Shown here: positions 46,301 to 54,203 of the stretch, in pieces
How the letters are laid out: every line of letters starts with the position of its first letter
How positions within the stretch are numbered: position 1 is the stretch's first letter
Source: Clostridia bacterium
Lineage (GTDB): Bacteria; Bacillota; Clostridia; Oscillospirales; Acutalibacteraceae
Assembly (NCBI GenBank): GCA_017520705.1
Contig: JAFXFF010000039.1
Coordinates: 1-64,000 of the forward strand
Reading direction: 5' to 3'
Length of the DNA: 64,000 nucleotides
Made by a program: the position numbers and the translations under genes
Notes under the pieces: generated by a model
The model's database searches: none
Seen by the model: only the letters and a program-made list of their open reading frames with translations
What the model was told of the DNA's origin: nothing

Positions 46301-48661
46301 CCACAGTTTAACGCGGATTTTAACCGCAACAATCGTAGTACCAATACCGAAAAAATAATCACTTATTACATTCAAAAACCGGGCACGTCCGTATCCGAAA
46401 ACACGTGGCCTACCAATTCGACCAATTTTACAGAGCTCAAAAAGGTCAGCACCTACTTTAACTACGCCACCTATGCGGAAGAGTATCATGAAATGGTAGG
46501 ATACAAGCGATATAGCAAATCGGTTTCCGGTTTCACCTATAATAATTCGGATCGAAAAAATTTCACCAATAATAAGCTGGATCTTTACTATATGTTGGAG
46601 TCGTATACGTTGGACTTCTACAGTGGTAACAGCCACGTTCGGGCAGAATCAACCGATTATACGCAACCGCTAAACATTTATGCCGACTATACCAATCCTC
46701 CCCTGCCCGATAACGTGGAAGAAGGATCCCACGACTTTGCGGGTTGGTATCTGAACCCCGAGTGCACCAGAGCTGCCGATCTGGCCACCATGACGATGCC
46801 TGCGAGCAACTTGGCGCTGTATGCCAAGTGGGTGCCGAATTACCACACCGTGCGTCTGGTGCTGGAGGAAAAGGCCGACGGTGTCTATGGGCCGGAAGAT
46901 TCGCTGTTGGAAGTCGGCGGCACAAAGATGGAATCCATCGAGGTGCTGCACGGTACCATCGTGTTCAGCGGCGATCAGGACCCCATCCCCCCTGTCCCCA
47001 CCAACGGTCTCTATAAATTCCTTGGTTGGTTCTATGATGATGACGGCGTTGAGCTGATGTGGGACTTTGAGCACCATCCGGTGGTCAAGGACACCGTCAT
47101 CTATGCCAAGTGGAGTTCTGAAGTGTTGGTGCCCTACACCATCTACTATAAGGATGAAAACGGCAACGACGTGGCAGAGCCGACAATCAGCTCTTCGCTG
47201 GCCGGTCACTCGCTGACCGTGAATGCCAAGGTCGGTCTGGGACTGAAACCGGAATGCCGCGAGGGTTACTTCCCCGACGTGGTCAGCCACTCTATCGAGC
47301 TGCGCGTGGAAGATGCTACGGACGGCGTCACCTATACCTTTGTGTACAGGCAGGCGTCCACCAAGAAATACTACGTCCACTATCTGGACAGCAGCAACGG
47401 CAACGTAGAGATGACCGGATCCCCCGTGGAACACACCAGCTCCTATGCTGTGGTGACGGAAACGTTCAAATCCTTCCTCGGTGATCCCGTCTATAAAGAC
47501 CACGTCCCCGATGCGTATCAGAAAACGTTGGTGCTCAGCTCCGACGAAAGCGAAAATCACATCTATTTCTACTATACCAAATCCGATACCGACGGTGTTT
47601 GGCACGTAGAACATCTGGTGCAGAACCGAGATGAGCCGACGGTTTACGATTCCATCGCCGATGATGGCGGCGTAGATGCAATCGGAACCACCATCACCCC
47701 CGCCTGGCCGCCCGATCTGTCTATTGATGGCTATCAATTCGTCAAAGCCATCATCACCAACGGCAGCACCAGCGAAACCGTTACCTCTTGGGATAAGGTG
47801 AAAGGCACCATCACCAAGGACGGTCTCTCCATTCAGGTGTACTACGATCGCATCAAGTATCCCTACAAGATTGTATACCGCAACAAGGATACCGGCGCCG
47901 AGATTCGCGACCCCGATCTATTCAAAGATCCGTCTCAGACGAAGATGTACGGATCGACCGTTTCTGCTCCGACGACCTTGCCCTCCATTCCCGGCTATGA
48001 GTTTGCATCCTCCACCTCCTGTACCATCGTCAAGGACGATCCCGACAATATCACGAATAATATCATTTACGTGTATTATACGGAGCAGTCCATTCGTTTG
48101 GACTTTAAGGTGGTAGGACCCGATGGATGCGGTACGGTGAACCCCGAATTCACCCACGTCAAGGTCAAGTCGGATCCGAGTGCCTCCTGTACGGCGACTC
48201 CCGCCGTGGGGTATCAATTTGTCGGCTGGTATTTGGATGAGGCATGCACCCTTTTACACACCACGGATGAGATGCTGGTTTTGTTAAAACCGGACGACGG
48301 CTGGGCGCCTGCCACCTATTACGCCAAGTTTGAGGCGGGTGTGGCACCCTTGACCATCGAGCGGAAAAACGGTGAAGCAGAGCAAGTGTACGTCTACAAG
48401 ATCCAGAAGAAGGACGATTCCAATTTCGTGATCTACGTCACCATCACCGGCAACGGCAGTGTCACCATCGCCGATATGCCCATCGCCGAATACACCATCA
48501 CCCAGCAGAACGACTGGTCTTGGCGTCACGATGATGAGGCCATCGACGTGGCACTGGACGCCGACGGCGAAACGGCCACCTTTGACGACCTCACCGCCCA
48601 CCACCAGTGGCTCAACGGCAACAGCCCCGTTGAAAAGAACGAGAAAGGGGTGGCACCGTGA
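43391..48661 (+). CDS. Giant modular surface protein (Ig-like, MucBP/InlB-type repeats, Cys/His clusters)
   Basis: 1756 residues from the ATG at 43391, with GGGAGG upstream; the frame is open from 43358. Signal peptide 1-33. Two related segments WYKV...WVYQ and WYRV...WVFQ lie near 100-120 and 219-240, an Ig-like stretch near 280-370, MucBP-like modules from about 400, and InlB-type repeats (PGYSFVGWDEYD near 565; FAGWYLN and FLGWFYDD in the second half). Two clusters of HTHxxxC/CxxxC motifs lie at about 679-723 and 815-873. The C-terminus has a SpaA/Cna-like domain and ends in GVAP without LPxTG or membrane helix. It is exported and probably held by partner proteins. Base composition drops in the middle of the gene (about 45.47-46.68 kb). 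Confidence 0.78.
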   Translation: MIKKRIVALSLCLVMLLGLIPADVGIVMHTQAADSSAQANYAANIGKTATFSAYDPIPITDNPTTMTNIWGTDCEFLSLSSVPDDLLMVITNYYLSADGNLWYKVKAADGHTLPEKLLNHPWVYQDNVNDPMGASLIIHENGGSYRPNYGAAIGNTARVDLNTIWNFLVFGDPSAFDYDADWDDENNWLYHDPEDGILDIETDHLFVIRDYYYDEETTALWYRVDAAPGYTLPERMQEATWVFQNYTEIYQEDDWQMLSPDQLIIDDGGRNFVFDAVGNAVTNAEIALYDTLNLTCQSTLTGSVAYQWQIRVGDEWVNIVGRRNATIPADYSLFANAMDANKQAQLRCVSKSGSKTVEGEPITVTVDTDFDYDNYEHPATPDEPKMVKSVRAGGIQPRAEGDTNVCYVTVQYLFENRTQAANSYVAQVPMGVEQTVSAIFPYVQGYLPYYEGERLDELTITDTFNGNEVLTVIYKPTEVNYTVDIYFQNVNNDDYSFYDSKTYQGLTGSPVPLSPQEFPGMRVLLHETPAIAADGTTHVEVYYDRIYYMTRVYLAGGYGIYSVYARYGADLQSHLTAPERPGYSFVGWDEYDVDSDEDGVPDTGGDGIVNTVYPTVPNKHLAYVALWVENATAQVNVVFWGENPNDEGYSYLSTEPLQVKPGLELTYALSGQYVCGLSAHTHGTGCTTNCEKEDHTHSEKCYTLTCTTEPHTHGDECCSHTHTITCFTTATLISQSNLTGNNYRDQRDAINNTLDAVAQEGYVYRYRQSRNTSYYFIYFDGTWYYITNYSNRNTYSQTELSQPNSNGRYTSSVAVCNHTAHNATCFSDCPKPEHTHTDYTGSCYSLTCTKEEHAHIASCYTQCLEHTHTNACAYPTFEGYDASLWTLVQSDTVTVERNGSTVLNVYFDRTTFTLRFLYNSNVVATITDKWGASISDEFSKEPFSTTHKGYPWTCTDTKKYSYALQTLDVMPQFNADFNRNNRSTNTEKIITYYIQKPGTSVSENTWPTNSTNFTELKKVSTYFNYATYAEEYHEMVGYKRYSKSVSGFTYNNSDRKNFTNNKLDLYYMLESYTLDFYSGNSHVRAESTDYTQPLNIYADYTNPPLPDNVEEGSHDFAGWYLNPECTRAADLATMTMPASNLALYAKWVPNYHTVRLVLEEKADGVYGPEDSLLEVGGTKMESIEVLHGTIVFSGDQDPIPPVPTNGLYKFLGWFYDDDGVELMWDFEHHPVVKDTVIYAKWSSEVLVPYTIYYKDENGNDVAEPTISSSLAGHSLTVNAKVGLGLKPECREGYFPDVVSHSIELRVEDATDGVTYTFVYRQASTKKYYVHYLDSSNGNVEMTGSPVEHTSSYAVVTETFKSFLGDPVYKDHVPDAYQKTLVLSSDESENHIYFYYTKSDTDGVWHVEHLVQNRDEPTVYDSIADDGGVDAIGTTITPAWPPDLSIDGYQFVKAIITNGSTSETVTSWDKVKGTITKDGLSIQVYYDRIKYPYKIVYRNKDTGAEIRDPDLFKDPSQTKMYGSTVSAPTTLPSIPGYEFASSTSCTIVKDDPDNITNNIIYVYYTEQSIRLDFKVVGPDGCGTVNPEFTHVKVKSDPSASCTATPAVGYQFVGWYLDEACTLLHTTDEMLVLLKPDDGWAPATYYAKFEAGVAPLTIERKNGEAEQVYVYKIQKKDDSNFVIYVTITGNGSVTIADMPIAEYTITQQNDWSWRHDDEAIDVALDADGETATFDDLTAHHQWLNGNSPVEKNEKGVAP

Positions 48662-49188
48662 ACAAGCGCAAATTACTCCCCCTTTTGATCGCGGCCTGTC
48701 TGCTGTTGGTCACCCTGTGCGGTGGCGTGCTGGCGTATATGTTCCGCCGCACCGAACAGAAGAAGAACACCTTCACCCCCGCAGTGGTGGATTGCGTAGT
48801 TGATGAGGCATTTGATGGCGCGAAGAAAACGGCCATCGCCGTAACCAATACCGGCAACATTGACGCGTATCTGCGTGTCCGTCTGGTCACCTATTGGGTG
48901 GACGCGGCCGGCAATATCGCCCCCAAGCCGTCAGCACAGATTCTCCTGACGCTACCTGAGGGTTGGATTGCCGGCTCCGATAACACCTACTACTATACTA
49001 AGGCGGTGACGCCCGCCGACAGCACCACGGATCTGCTTGGAGATATCGACCTCCCGCTGGCGCAGGACGGCGATTACCATCAGGTGATTGAGGTGTTCGC
49101 CGAGGCCATTCAGAGCCAACCCGCTCAAGCCGTAACGGATAGTTGGGGTGTCACCCTGACGGGTGGTATCATCTCCGCTGCCCCCTAA
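48658..49188 (+). CDS. SipW-substrate-like secreted protein (BsaA-like)
   Basis: 176 residues. GTG start overlapping the giant gene's stop by 4 bases, so expression is coupled. N-terminal hydrophobic segment (residues 6-27) followed by FRRTEQKKNTFTPAVVDCVV and AIAVTNTGNIDAYLRVRLVTYW, the pattern of SipW-dependent biofilm-matrix proteins. It is the last gene of the surface operon. Confidence 0.7.
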   Translation: MNKRKLLPLLIAACLLLVTLCGGVLAYMFRRTEQKKNTFTPAVVDCVVDEAFDGAKKTAIAVTNTGNIDAYLRVRLVTYWVDAAGNIAPKPSAQILLTLPEGWIAGSDNTYYYTKAVTPADSTTDLLGDIDLPLAQDGDYHQVIEVFAEAIQSQPAQAVTDSWGVTLTGGIISAAP

Positions 49189-49195
49189 ATCGTAT

Positions 49196-49232
49196 AAAAA
49201 CAGCCGCTACCCGATGGGTAGCGGCTGTTTCG
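49196..49232. terminator. Terminator of the SipW surface operon
   Basis: CAGCCGCTACCC and GGGTAGCGGCTG pair around GAT, with A and T flanks. It can also serve the convergent regulator gene. Confidence 0.85.
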
Positions 49233-49259
49233 TTTAACCCGTAAGGCAAGCCACCATCT

Positions 49260-50069
49260 TCAGCACTCACGTAGCAAACTCTCAATTTCATCACGTTGCT
49301 GCAAATCGTAAATAGTGGATTTAAACCACCTGTTTTCCACAAAATCCTCCTCAAAAGCATCCATCACCTTTAAGGCAATCTTAAACTGCGCAGTAGCCTT
49401 TGCGGTCTCGCCGTTATCTTTCAAATATTTCCCTACAATCAAAAGCATATCTACCAAAGACTCCGCAGCAAGATTTTTCTGCTTTTGCGCCGCTTCATAG
49501 GAAACCTCGCCTTCCATCAGCGAAGCCATTAACCCCAATTTGGAGAAGTACACTTCAGGAATACGCTCCAGTGTTTCCCTTACCAAATCGTATTGTCCAT
49601 TTTTCTTGTAACACAAGGCAAGCATGCGACAAACATCATACTTAATCGCATCATCGCGAGTAGATTCTATCAAGGACTTGCAAAGCGTGATGACCTCTTC
49701 CGTTCTTGTGCGGTAGTCCATCGTGTACAAAAGATTGTTGAGAATACGGTCATTACCGGGATATCTCTGCAACCCTTCTCGCAGAATCTTTTCTGCCTTT
49801 GTCGCATCGGTATCACGGCAAAGATACGCCTCACAACAAATGGCATCAATCTGCTGTTCCATTTCAAATAAATTGAAATCGAACAGTTCATCGGTAGACA
49901 CACCAAAGAAAGAGGCAATAGCCGGAATCAGCGTCACATCCGGCATCGTTGTGCCGCTCTCCCATTTGGAAACCGCCTGAAAAGATACACCGAGATAATT
50001 TGCCAGCACTTCCTGCGATAAGTTCCTCTGTTTTCTCAAAAATTTGATTTTTTCTCCGAGTTTCATCAT
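49260..50069 (-). CDS. XRE-family regulator with TPR-like C-terminus
   Basis: About 269 residues from the ATG at 50069 (50066 also possible), with TTGGAGG upstream. N-terminal HTH: LSQEVLANYLGVSFQAVSKW, then DELFDF; the remaining two thirds are helical repeats (AEKILREGLQRYPGNDRILNNLL...). Such regulators usually sense a peptide or metabolite; the target is unknown. Convergent to the surface operon. Confidence 0.82.
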   Translation of the reverse strand: MMKLGEKIKFLRKQRNLSQEVLANYLGVSFQAVSKWESGTTMPDVTLIPAIASFFGVSTDELFDFNLFEMEQQIDAICCEAYLCRDTDATKAEKILREGLQRYPGNDRILNNLLYTMDYRTRTEEVITLCKSLIESTRDDAIKYDVCRMLALCYKKNGQYDLVRETLERIPEVYFSKLGLMASLMEGEVSYEAAQKQKNLAAESLVDMLLIVGKYLKDNGETAKATAQFKIALKVMDAFEEDFVENRWFKSTIYDLQQRDEIESLLREC

Positions 50070-50117
50070 TTGTTTTCCCTCCAAACAAGTATTCGGAACA
50101 GCGCTGATCCTGTTATC

Positions 50118-50145
50118 ATTATACGACGACGGTACACAAATACAA
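50118..50145 (-). promoter_or_regulatory. Promoter of the XRE regulator gene
   Basis: TTGTAT and TATAAT with 16 bases between them on the minus strand. Confidence 0.6.
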
Positions 50146-50195
50146 TAACCCAGTTTGAGAGAATTTTTCTAATGTTGGTTGAATTTACACATATA

Positions 50196-50235
50196 AAATA
50201 ACAGCACCATCGTAAATTCAATGGTGCTGTCGTAT
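50196..50235 (-). terminator. Terminator of the four-helix protein gene
   Basis: ACAGCACCAT and ATGGTGCTGT pair around a 10-base loop, followed on the minus strand by TTATTTT. Confidence 0.75.
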
Positions 50236-50241
50236 TTTGCT

Positions 50242-50676
50242 TTACAAATAATCCCGCATTTGTTTGCTGAGTTTTTCTTCCAGTTTAATCAGGCGCTTGC
50301 AGATGTCCTTGGACACCTCGTCGGCGGCGGCATACTGATTAAGATAGCGGCTAAGGGATTTGACCCCCATATCGCACCCGCTCACCATCAGGTCGGCGAT
50401 GGTGGCGTCGGATTCGTCCATCGCCATCTTCATATTGGTCTTCATCCAGGACATACCCTTAGCAATCGGGTTGGGATCCTTGCCGTCGTCCCGGTATTTC
50501 TCCAGCAGTGCCTGCACCTCAGCGTCCAGCTCCTGGTGCTCCTTTTTACACTGGGAGAGGAACTGACGCATTTTCTCCGATTTCACTCGATTGAGCACGT
50601 CGTCGATGGAATCCACCCCCATCTGAATACCGGCGTCACACTCTCTGAGCAGCTTAATGGTATCTTGTTCGATCAT
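50242..50676 (-). CDS. Conserved small helical protein (four-helix bundle predicted)
   Basis: 144 residues, nearly all predicted helical: IEQDTIKLLRECDAGIQMG, SEKMRQFLSQCKKEHQEL, MKTNMKMAMDESDATIADL, SKDICKRLIKLEEKLSKQM. The pattern is like ferritin-like four-helix proteins, but metal ligands are not clear. I recognise it as a conserved clostridial protein of unknown function. Single-gene unit. Confidence 0.55.
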   Translation of the reverse strand: MIEQDTIKLLRECDAGIQMGVDSIDDVLNRVKSEKMRQFLSQCKKEHQELDAEVQALLEKYRDDGKDPNPIAKGMSWMKTNMKMAMDESDATIADLMVSGCDMGVKSLSRYLNQYAAADEVSKDICKRLIKLEEKLSKQMRDYL

Positions 50677-50715
50677 ACGATCACTCCTTTCGGTGGTAGT
50701 ATGCCCGAAAACGAG

Positions 50716-50744
50716 AAAAATCCCCGAGGCGACCTCGGGGATTT
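50716..50744 (-). terminator. Terminator of the SDR gene
   Basis: AAATCCCCGAGG and CCTCGGGGATTT pair around CGA just beyond the SDR stop codon. Confidence 0.8.
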
Positions 50745-50746
50745 CG

Positions 50747-51613
50747 TTAATATTTCAGCCTATTCACAGCATCATAGGCAAGCCTGGCTTCATCGCAGGT
50801 AAAGGTGTGTAGGTTTCGCTTACGAGGGAGTCCCCACACGTCAAACAGGCGTGGACCGATCCACTGACCGTAGGCGGTGGGCTCAAACACACCGCGAAGC
50901 ACCGACAGCGCCGCACGACGAGGGGGCATAAAGATCACCTTCATGGGGTGCTTGATGATACAAAACAGCCATTTGGGGTAATGAGCGGTGATATTGGTGA
51001 AGGTAATGCCCGGGTGCACCACTGACAAGGTGACCCCCTTTACGTCCTCAAACCGCTCATACAGCGCCAGCATCAGGTGGCGCTTAGCGTTGCCGTACAC
51101 CTTAGAGGCGGCGGTGCGGGTGGCGAAATCGGTATCGGCAGGGTCGATCTTGGAATAATTGTGGGCGATGCTGCCCACGCACACCACGCGACCGTCCACC
51201 GCCGCCATAGAGGGCAGCAATCGCTCGGTGAGCACGTAGGGCGATAGGCAGTTGATCTGAAATACGTTATCCACCCCCTGCGCCGTGGTGCGGCGAGGGA
51301 TGGCGTAGGCACCGGCGTTGTGAATCAGCACGTGGGGCGGTGTTTGCGCCAGTATTTCTGCCGCATTTTCCACCGAGGCGGCATCCTCTAAATCGAGAGG
51401 GACAAAAGTAGCCATCAGGTCGGGGTAATCGGCACGTAAAGCGGCGATGAGCGCCCGGGTTTTCGCCTCACTGCGGCAGCAGAGCCATAATTGGGCACCC
51501 AACCGTGCCAGATGGCGACACAGTTCCTCGCCGATGCCGCCCGTAGCGCCGCATACCGCCACCCGCTTGCCGCACAGGCTGTGGGTGTGGCGGGCAAACC
51601 AACCATCGTACAT
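50747..51613 (-). CDS. Short-chain dehydrogenase/reductase (SDR)
   Basis: 288 residues from the ATG at 51613, preceded by AAAGGAGGGG; the frame is open from 51646. Cofactor loop VAVCGATGGIGEEL, LIHNAGAYA, catalytic Ser in VGSIAH and KVYGNAKRHL (YxxxK). It resembles retinol-dehydrogenase-like SDRs. The substrate is unknown. Single gene with its own promoter and terminator. Confidence 0.85.
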   Translation of the reverse strand: MYDGWFARHTHSLCGKRVAVCGATGGIGEELCRHLARLGAQLWLCCRSEAKTRALIAALRADYPDLMATFVPLDLEDAASVENAAEILAQTPPHVLIHNAGAYAIPRRTTAQGVDNVFQINCLSPYVLTERLLPSMAAVDGRVVCVGSIAHNYSKIDPADTDFATRTAASKVYGNAKRHLMLALYERFEDVKGVTLSVVHPGITFTNITAHYPKWLFCIIKHPMKVIFMPPRRAALSVLRGVFEPTAYGQWIGPRLFDVWGLPRKRNLHTFTCDEARLAYDAVNRLKY

Positions 51614-51634
51614 ACACTCCCCTCCTTTTTCGCC

Positions 51635-51663
51635 ATTATAGCACAAAAAGCCGACCTTGTCGA
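51635..51663 (-). promoter_or_regulatory. Promoter of the SDR gene
   Basis: TCGACA and TATAAT with 17 bases between them, TGC before the -10. It lies within the terminator hairpin of the upstream operon, so the two signals share DNA. Confidence 0.45.
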
Positions 51664-51683
51664 TACGACAAAGTCGGCTTTTT
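51645..51683 (-). terminator. Terminator of the channel-PHP-SGNH operon
   Basis: AAGCCGAC-C-TTGTCG and CGACAA-A-GTCGGCTT pair around ATA, with T run, just beyond the last SGNH gene. Confidence 0.82.
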
Positions 51684-51686
51684 ATC

Positions 51687-52331
51687 TTACTCTAAATACT
51701 CAAAAGCCTCCAGCCACGCACGTTTGATCAGCTCGTGACCGGCAGGGGTGGGATGGACACCGTCGACAGACCAATGGTCCGCCGGCGCAACCTCGCAGGC
51801 GGCGTCGAAGATGGGCTGCAGCTCAATGAGAGGCAGGTGGTATTTCTCCGCTACGTGGCGCACCGCCTCGGCTTTGGCCGCGACGTCGGCCTTGAAACGC
51901 TCCCAGCGGTCGGGCTGCTCCTCGGTGGCCTTGGTGGCCCAGCCCTCCAGCACATAGGGGGCGATCAACATCAGGCGAATGCCGGGGCAGGCGGTCTGCA
52001 CCTCCTCGATCATCATCCCATAGATGCGCTCGAACTTTTCGTCCTCCACGCCGTTCTGCCACTCGATCTCGTGCCACGCGTCATTGACGCCCACGTAGAT
52101 GCTGGCGTAGTCCGGTTTGAGATTGATAAAATCCCATTTGATACGGGCGTAAATATCCACAATACGGTTGCCGCTGACGCCACGATTGAGAAAATCAAAA
52201 TCGTTGGGGCGGTCGGCACCCAACGAGCCTGCCACACGAGAGGGATAGCCCATTCCTAAGCAGGTGGGATTGTCACGGTCACGGCCGGCGTCGGTGATGG
52301 AATCACCTTGAAACAAAATCAGCTTTTTCAT
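51687..52331 (-). CDS. SGNH/GDSL hydrolase (1)
   Basis: 214 residues. Block I LFQGDSITDAG with the nucleophile Ser, block II NRGVSGNRIVD, block III VGVNDAW, block V SVDGVHPTPAGH with the catalytic Asp and His. No signal peptide, so cytoplasmic; probable esterase or deacetylase. It starts right after a paralogous gene (next entry), suggesting tandem duplication. Confidence 0.9.
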   Translation of the reverse strand: MKKLILFQGDSITDAGRDRDNPTCLGMGYPSRVAGSLGADRPNDFDFLNRGVSGNRIVDIYARIKWDFINLKPDYASIYVGVNDAWHEIEWQNGVEDEKFERIYGMMIEEVQTACPGIRLMLIAPYVLEGWATKATEEQPDRWERFKADVAAKAEAVRHVAEKYHLPLIELQPIFDAACEVAPADHWSVDGVHPTPAGHELIKRAWLEAFEYLE

Positions 52332-52333
52332 AG

Positions 52334-53068
52334 TTATCTCTCCTTTATTTGCTCAAACGCCTGTAGCCAAGCACGCTTAATCAGTTCGTGACCGCCGGCG
52401 GTGGGATGGGCGCCATCGCCCGTGAAGCAGGCGGCGCCTGCGGCGGCACAGGCGGCCTCATACTCGGCGGGATCGATCGGAGTGGACATTTTTCGAGCCA
52501 CGTCCACACGGCAGGCGGCGGCCGCCGCGGCGCAAGCCTCGTCAAAAACCGCCTGCATATCCACAAAGGGAAGATCGTACTTCTTCGCCAATTCACTCAC
52601 CACCTCGATACGGGAGGCGATGTGGGCGCGAAACCGATTGAGACGGTCGGGCTGCTCCTCCGTGTTGCGAGAGAACAGACCTTCCATAATGTACGGCGAA
52701 ATCAGCATCACCTGCACCTTGGGATAGGTGGCAAAAATTTCTTTCAGCAAATCTTCGTACATCTGCTCGAACTCGTCGGTGACGATGGGGCGGCCCTGAT
52801 CCAACTCCGCCCACGCATCGTTGGTGCCGATGAACAGGCTGAGATAGTCGGGCTGCAGGTCCAGCAGATCCGCCTGACGGCGCTCATAGAGATCCACCAG
52901 CAGATTGCCGCCGATACCGCGGTTGACGTACTCGTACTCACCGGGATACTCGGCGGTCAAATGTGCCGCCACCAGCAGGGGATAACCATAGCCGAGGCTG
53001 TAAAAGTCCTCACGGTTACGCCCCGCATCGGTGATGGAATCGCCTTGAAACAAAATACGTTTGGGCAT
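52334..53068 (-). CDS. SGNH/GDSL hydrolase (2)
   Basis: 244 residues from the ATG at 53068, with AGGAGG upstream; the frame is open from 53272 inside the next gene. ILFQGDSITDAG, NRGIGGNLLVD, IGTNDAW and TGDGAHPTAGGH. Compared with copy 1 it has an extra Ala-rich insertion of about 25 residues (EACAAAAAACRVDVARK...) before the last block, and Gly for Ser in block II. Its start overlaps the DUF3267 stop by one base. Confidence 0.9.
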   Translation of the reverse strand: MPKRILFQGDSITDAGRNREDFYSLGYGYPLLVAAHLTAEYPGEYEYVNRGIGGNLLVDLYERRQADLLDLQPDYLSLFIGTNDAWAELDQGRPIVTDEFEQMYEDLLKEIFATYPKVQVMLISPYIMEGLFSRNTEEQPDRLNRFRAHIASRIEVVSELAKKYDLPFVDMQAVFDEACAAAAAACRVDVARKMSTPIDPAEYEAACAAAGAACFTGDGAHPTAGGHELIKRAWLQAFEQIKER

Positions 53069-53658
53069 TATGCTACCTCCTCTCGGCGGGAATACACCTT
53101 CATTCCGACGCCGTAATCCTGCACCAATATATCCTTGGGCAAACGGGAAAAGCGAACCGTGACGAAATAATCGCCTGCGGCGCCGGACAGATTGGTAATC
53201 TGCACACAGTACACCACCCAAAACCAGGAGGTGGGTACGAAAAACTGCAGCACCAGCAACACCACGCCCCACAGCACCACCGGTGCCAGTGCGATGAAAA
53301 TATAGGCGGTCTTACCGTAATAATCGGCACTGCCGGCAAAGGCATACAGTCCGGTAAAGCCGTATTTCACCCGCTTGGTGCCGCACAGCTTCATCGCCAC
53401 ACCGTGGATGAGTTCGTGAGCCACCATATACGCCACAATCGCTACCATCAGCACGCCAAAGCGCAGGAAATAGGCGCCCAAGCCTTGACTCATATCGAAC
53501 AGCGTATAGATCGGTACGACGAAATGCATCGGCACGGCCAACAACACACCGATGAGGATAGCCAAACCGTTGACCAGCAGCGACAATTTCTTGTCCTTTT
53601 GCAAATCTACAGAATAGATTTCCCGATAGCCGTCGGGAAGTTGAGAAACGGCTCGCAT
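53068..53658 (-). CDS. DUF3267-type membrane zincin
   Basis: 196 residues with four hydrophobic segments. MVAHELIHGVAM supplies the HExxH zinc motif within a membrane segment, and NLSGAAGDYFVT resembles the third ligand region. Members are predicted intramembrane metalloproteases. Substrate unknown. AAGGAGG precedes the ATG. Confidence 0.75.
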   Translation of the reverse strand: MRAVSQLPDGYREIYSVDLQKDKKLSLLVNGLAILIGVLLAVPMHFVVPIYTLFDMSQGLGAYFLRFGVLMVAIVAYMVAHELIHGVAMKLCGTKRVKYGFTGLYAFAGSADYYGKTAYIFIALAPVVLWGVVLLVLQFFVPTSWFWVVYCVQITNLSGAAGDYFVTVRFSRLPKDILVQDYGVGMKVYSRREEVA

Positions 53659-53669
53659 AGGAATCCTCC

Positions 53670-54194
53670 TTATATCACGTCAATCTGGCACATCTTCATA
53701 GTGGTGAGAGCGGCGGCGTGGGTCTCGGGGGTGACACCGGCGCACAGAGCCCCCTCCACCGCGATGGGCACCTCGGGGAAATGGGCCTTTAGCATCAGGG
53801 CGTTGGACACCACACAGATGTCGGTGCACAGACCGATGAGGGTGACGTCAAAGTCCCCCTCCCCTGCTATGGAATGTACCAAGAAAGGCAGATCGGTGGA
53901 GCCGAAGGTCGGCTTTTTCACGGCAAGATACTTTTTCTCTGCGAGAGCCTCTGCCACCTGAGTATCCAGCTGCCAGCCGTCGGTGTCCTCCACACAGTGC
54001 ACCACGGGCAGCTTTTTGCCCTCGGCGGTATCGAGGTAAGTGCCGGGGTGGGTGTCGTAGGTGACGATGATCTCGCCCTCAAAGGCGCGGATGCGGTCGC
54101 ACACCGCAGGCACAATCGCCACCGCCTCGGGGGTGCCGAGAGCGCCGTCCACGAAATCCTTTTGCATATCAACTACAATGAGAAAGTGTTTCAT
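53670..54194 (-). CDS. Isochorismatase/nicotinamidase-family hydrolase
   Basis: 174 residues. LIVVDMQKDFVDG (catalytic Asp), AVKKPTFGS (Lys) and LIGLCTDICVVSNA (nucleophile Cys with cis-peptide) form the family triad. YDTHPGTYLDTAEGKKLPVVHC contains the likely metal ligands of nicotinamidases (Asp, His). Nicotinamide deamidation for NAD salvage is the most likely role. Confidence 0.82.
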   Translation of the reverse strand: MKHFLIVVDMQKDFVDGALGTPEAVAIVPAVCDRIRAFEGEIIVTYDTHPGTYLDTAEGKKLPVVHCVEDTDGWQLDTQVAEALAEKKYLAVKKPTFGSTDLPFLVHSIAGEGDFDVTLIGLCTDICVVSNALMLKAHFPEVPIAVEGALCAGVTPETHAAALTTMKMCQIDVI

Positions 54195-54203
54195 AGTGTC
54201 ACC

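Noticed and set aside
48340..48661. Sortase signal on the giant surface protein
   Set aside because: The C-terminus ends in NEKGVAP with no LPxTG-like motif, membrane helix or basic tail.
53069..53272. N-terminal extension of the second SGNH gene
   Set aside because: Arg/Gly-rich shadow of the DUF3267 gene; the ATG at 53068 has AGGAGG.
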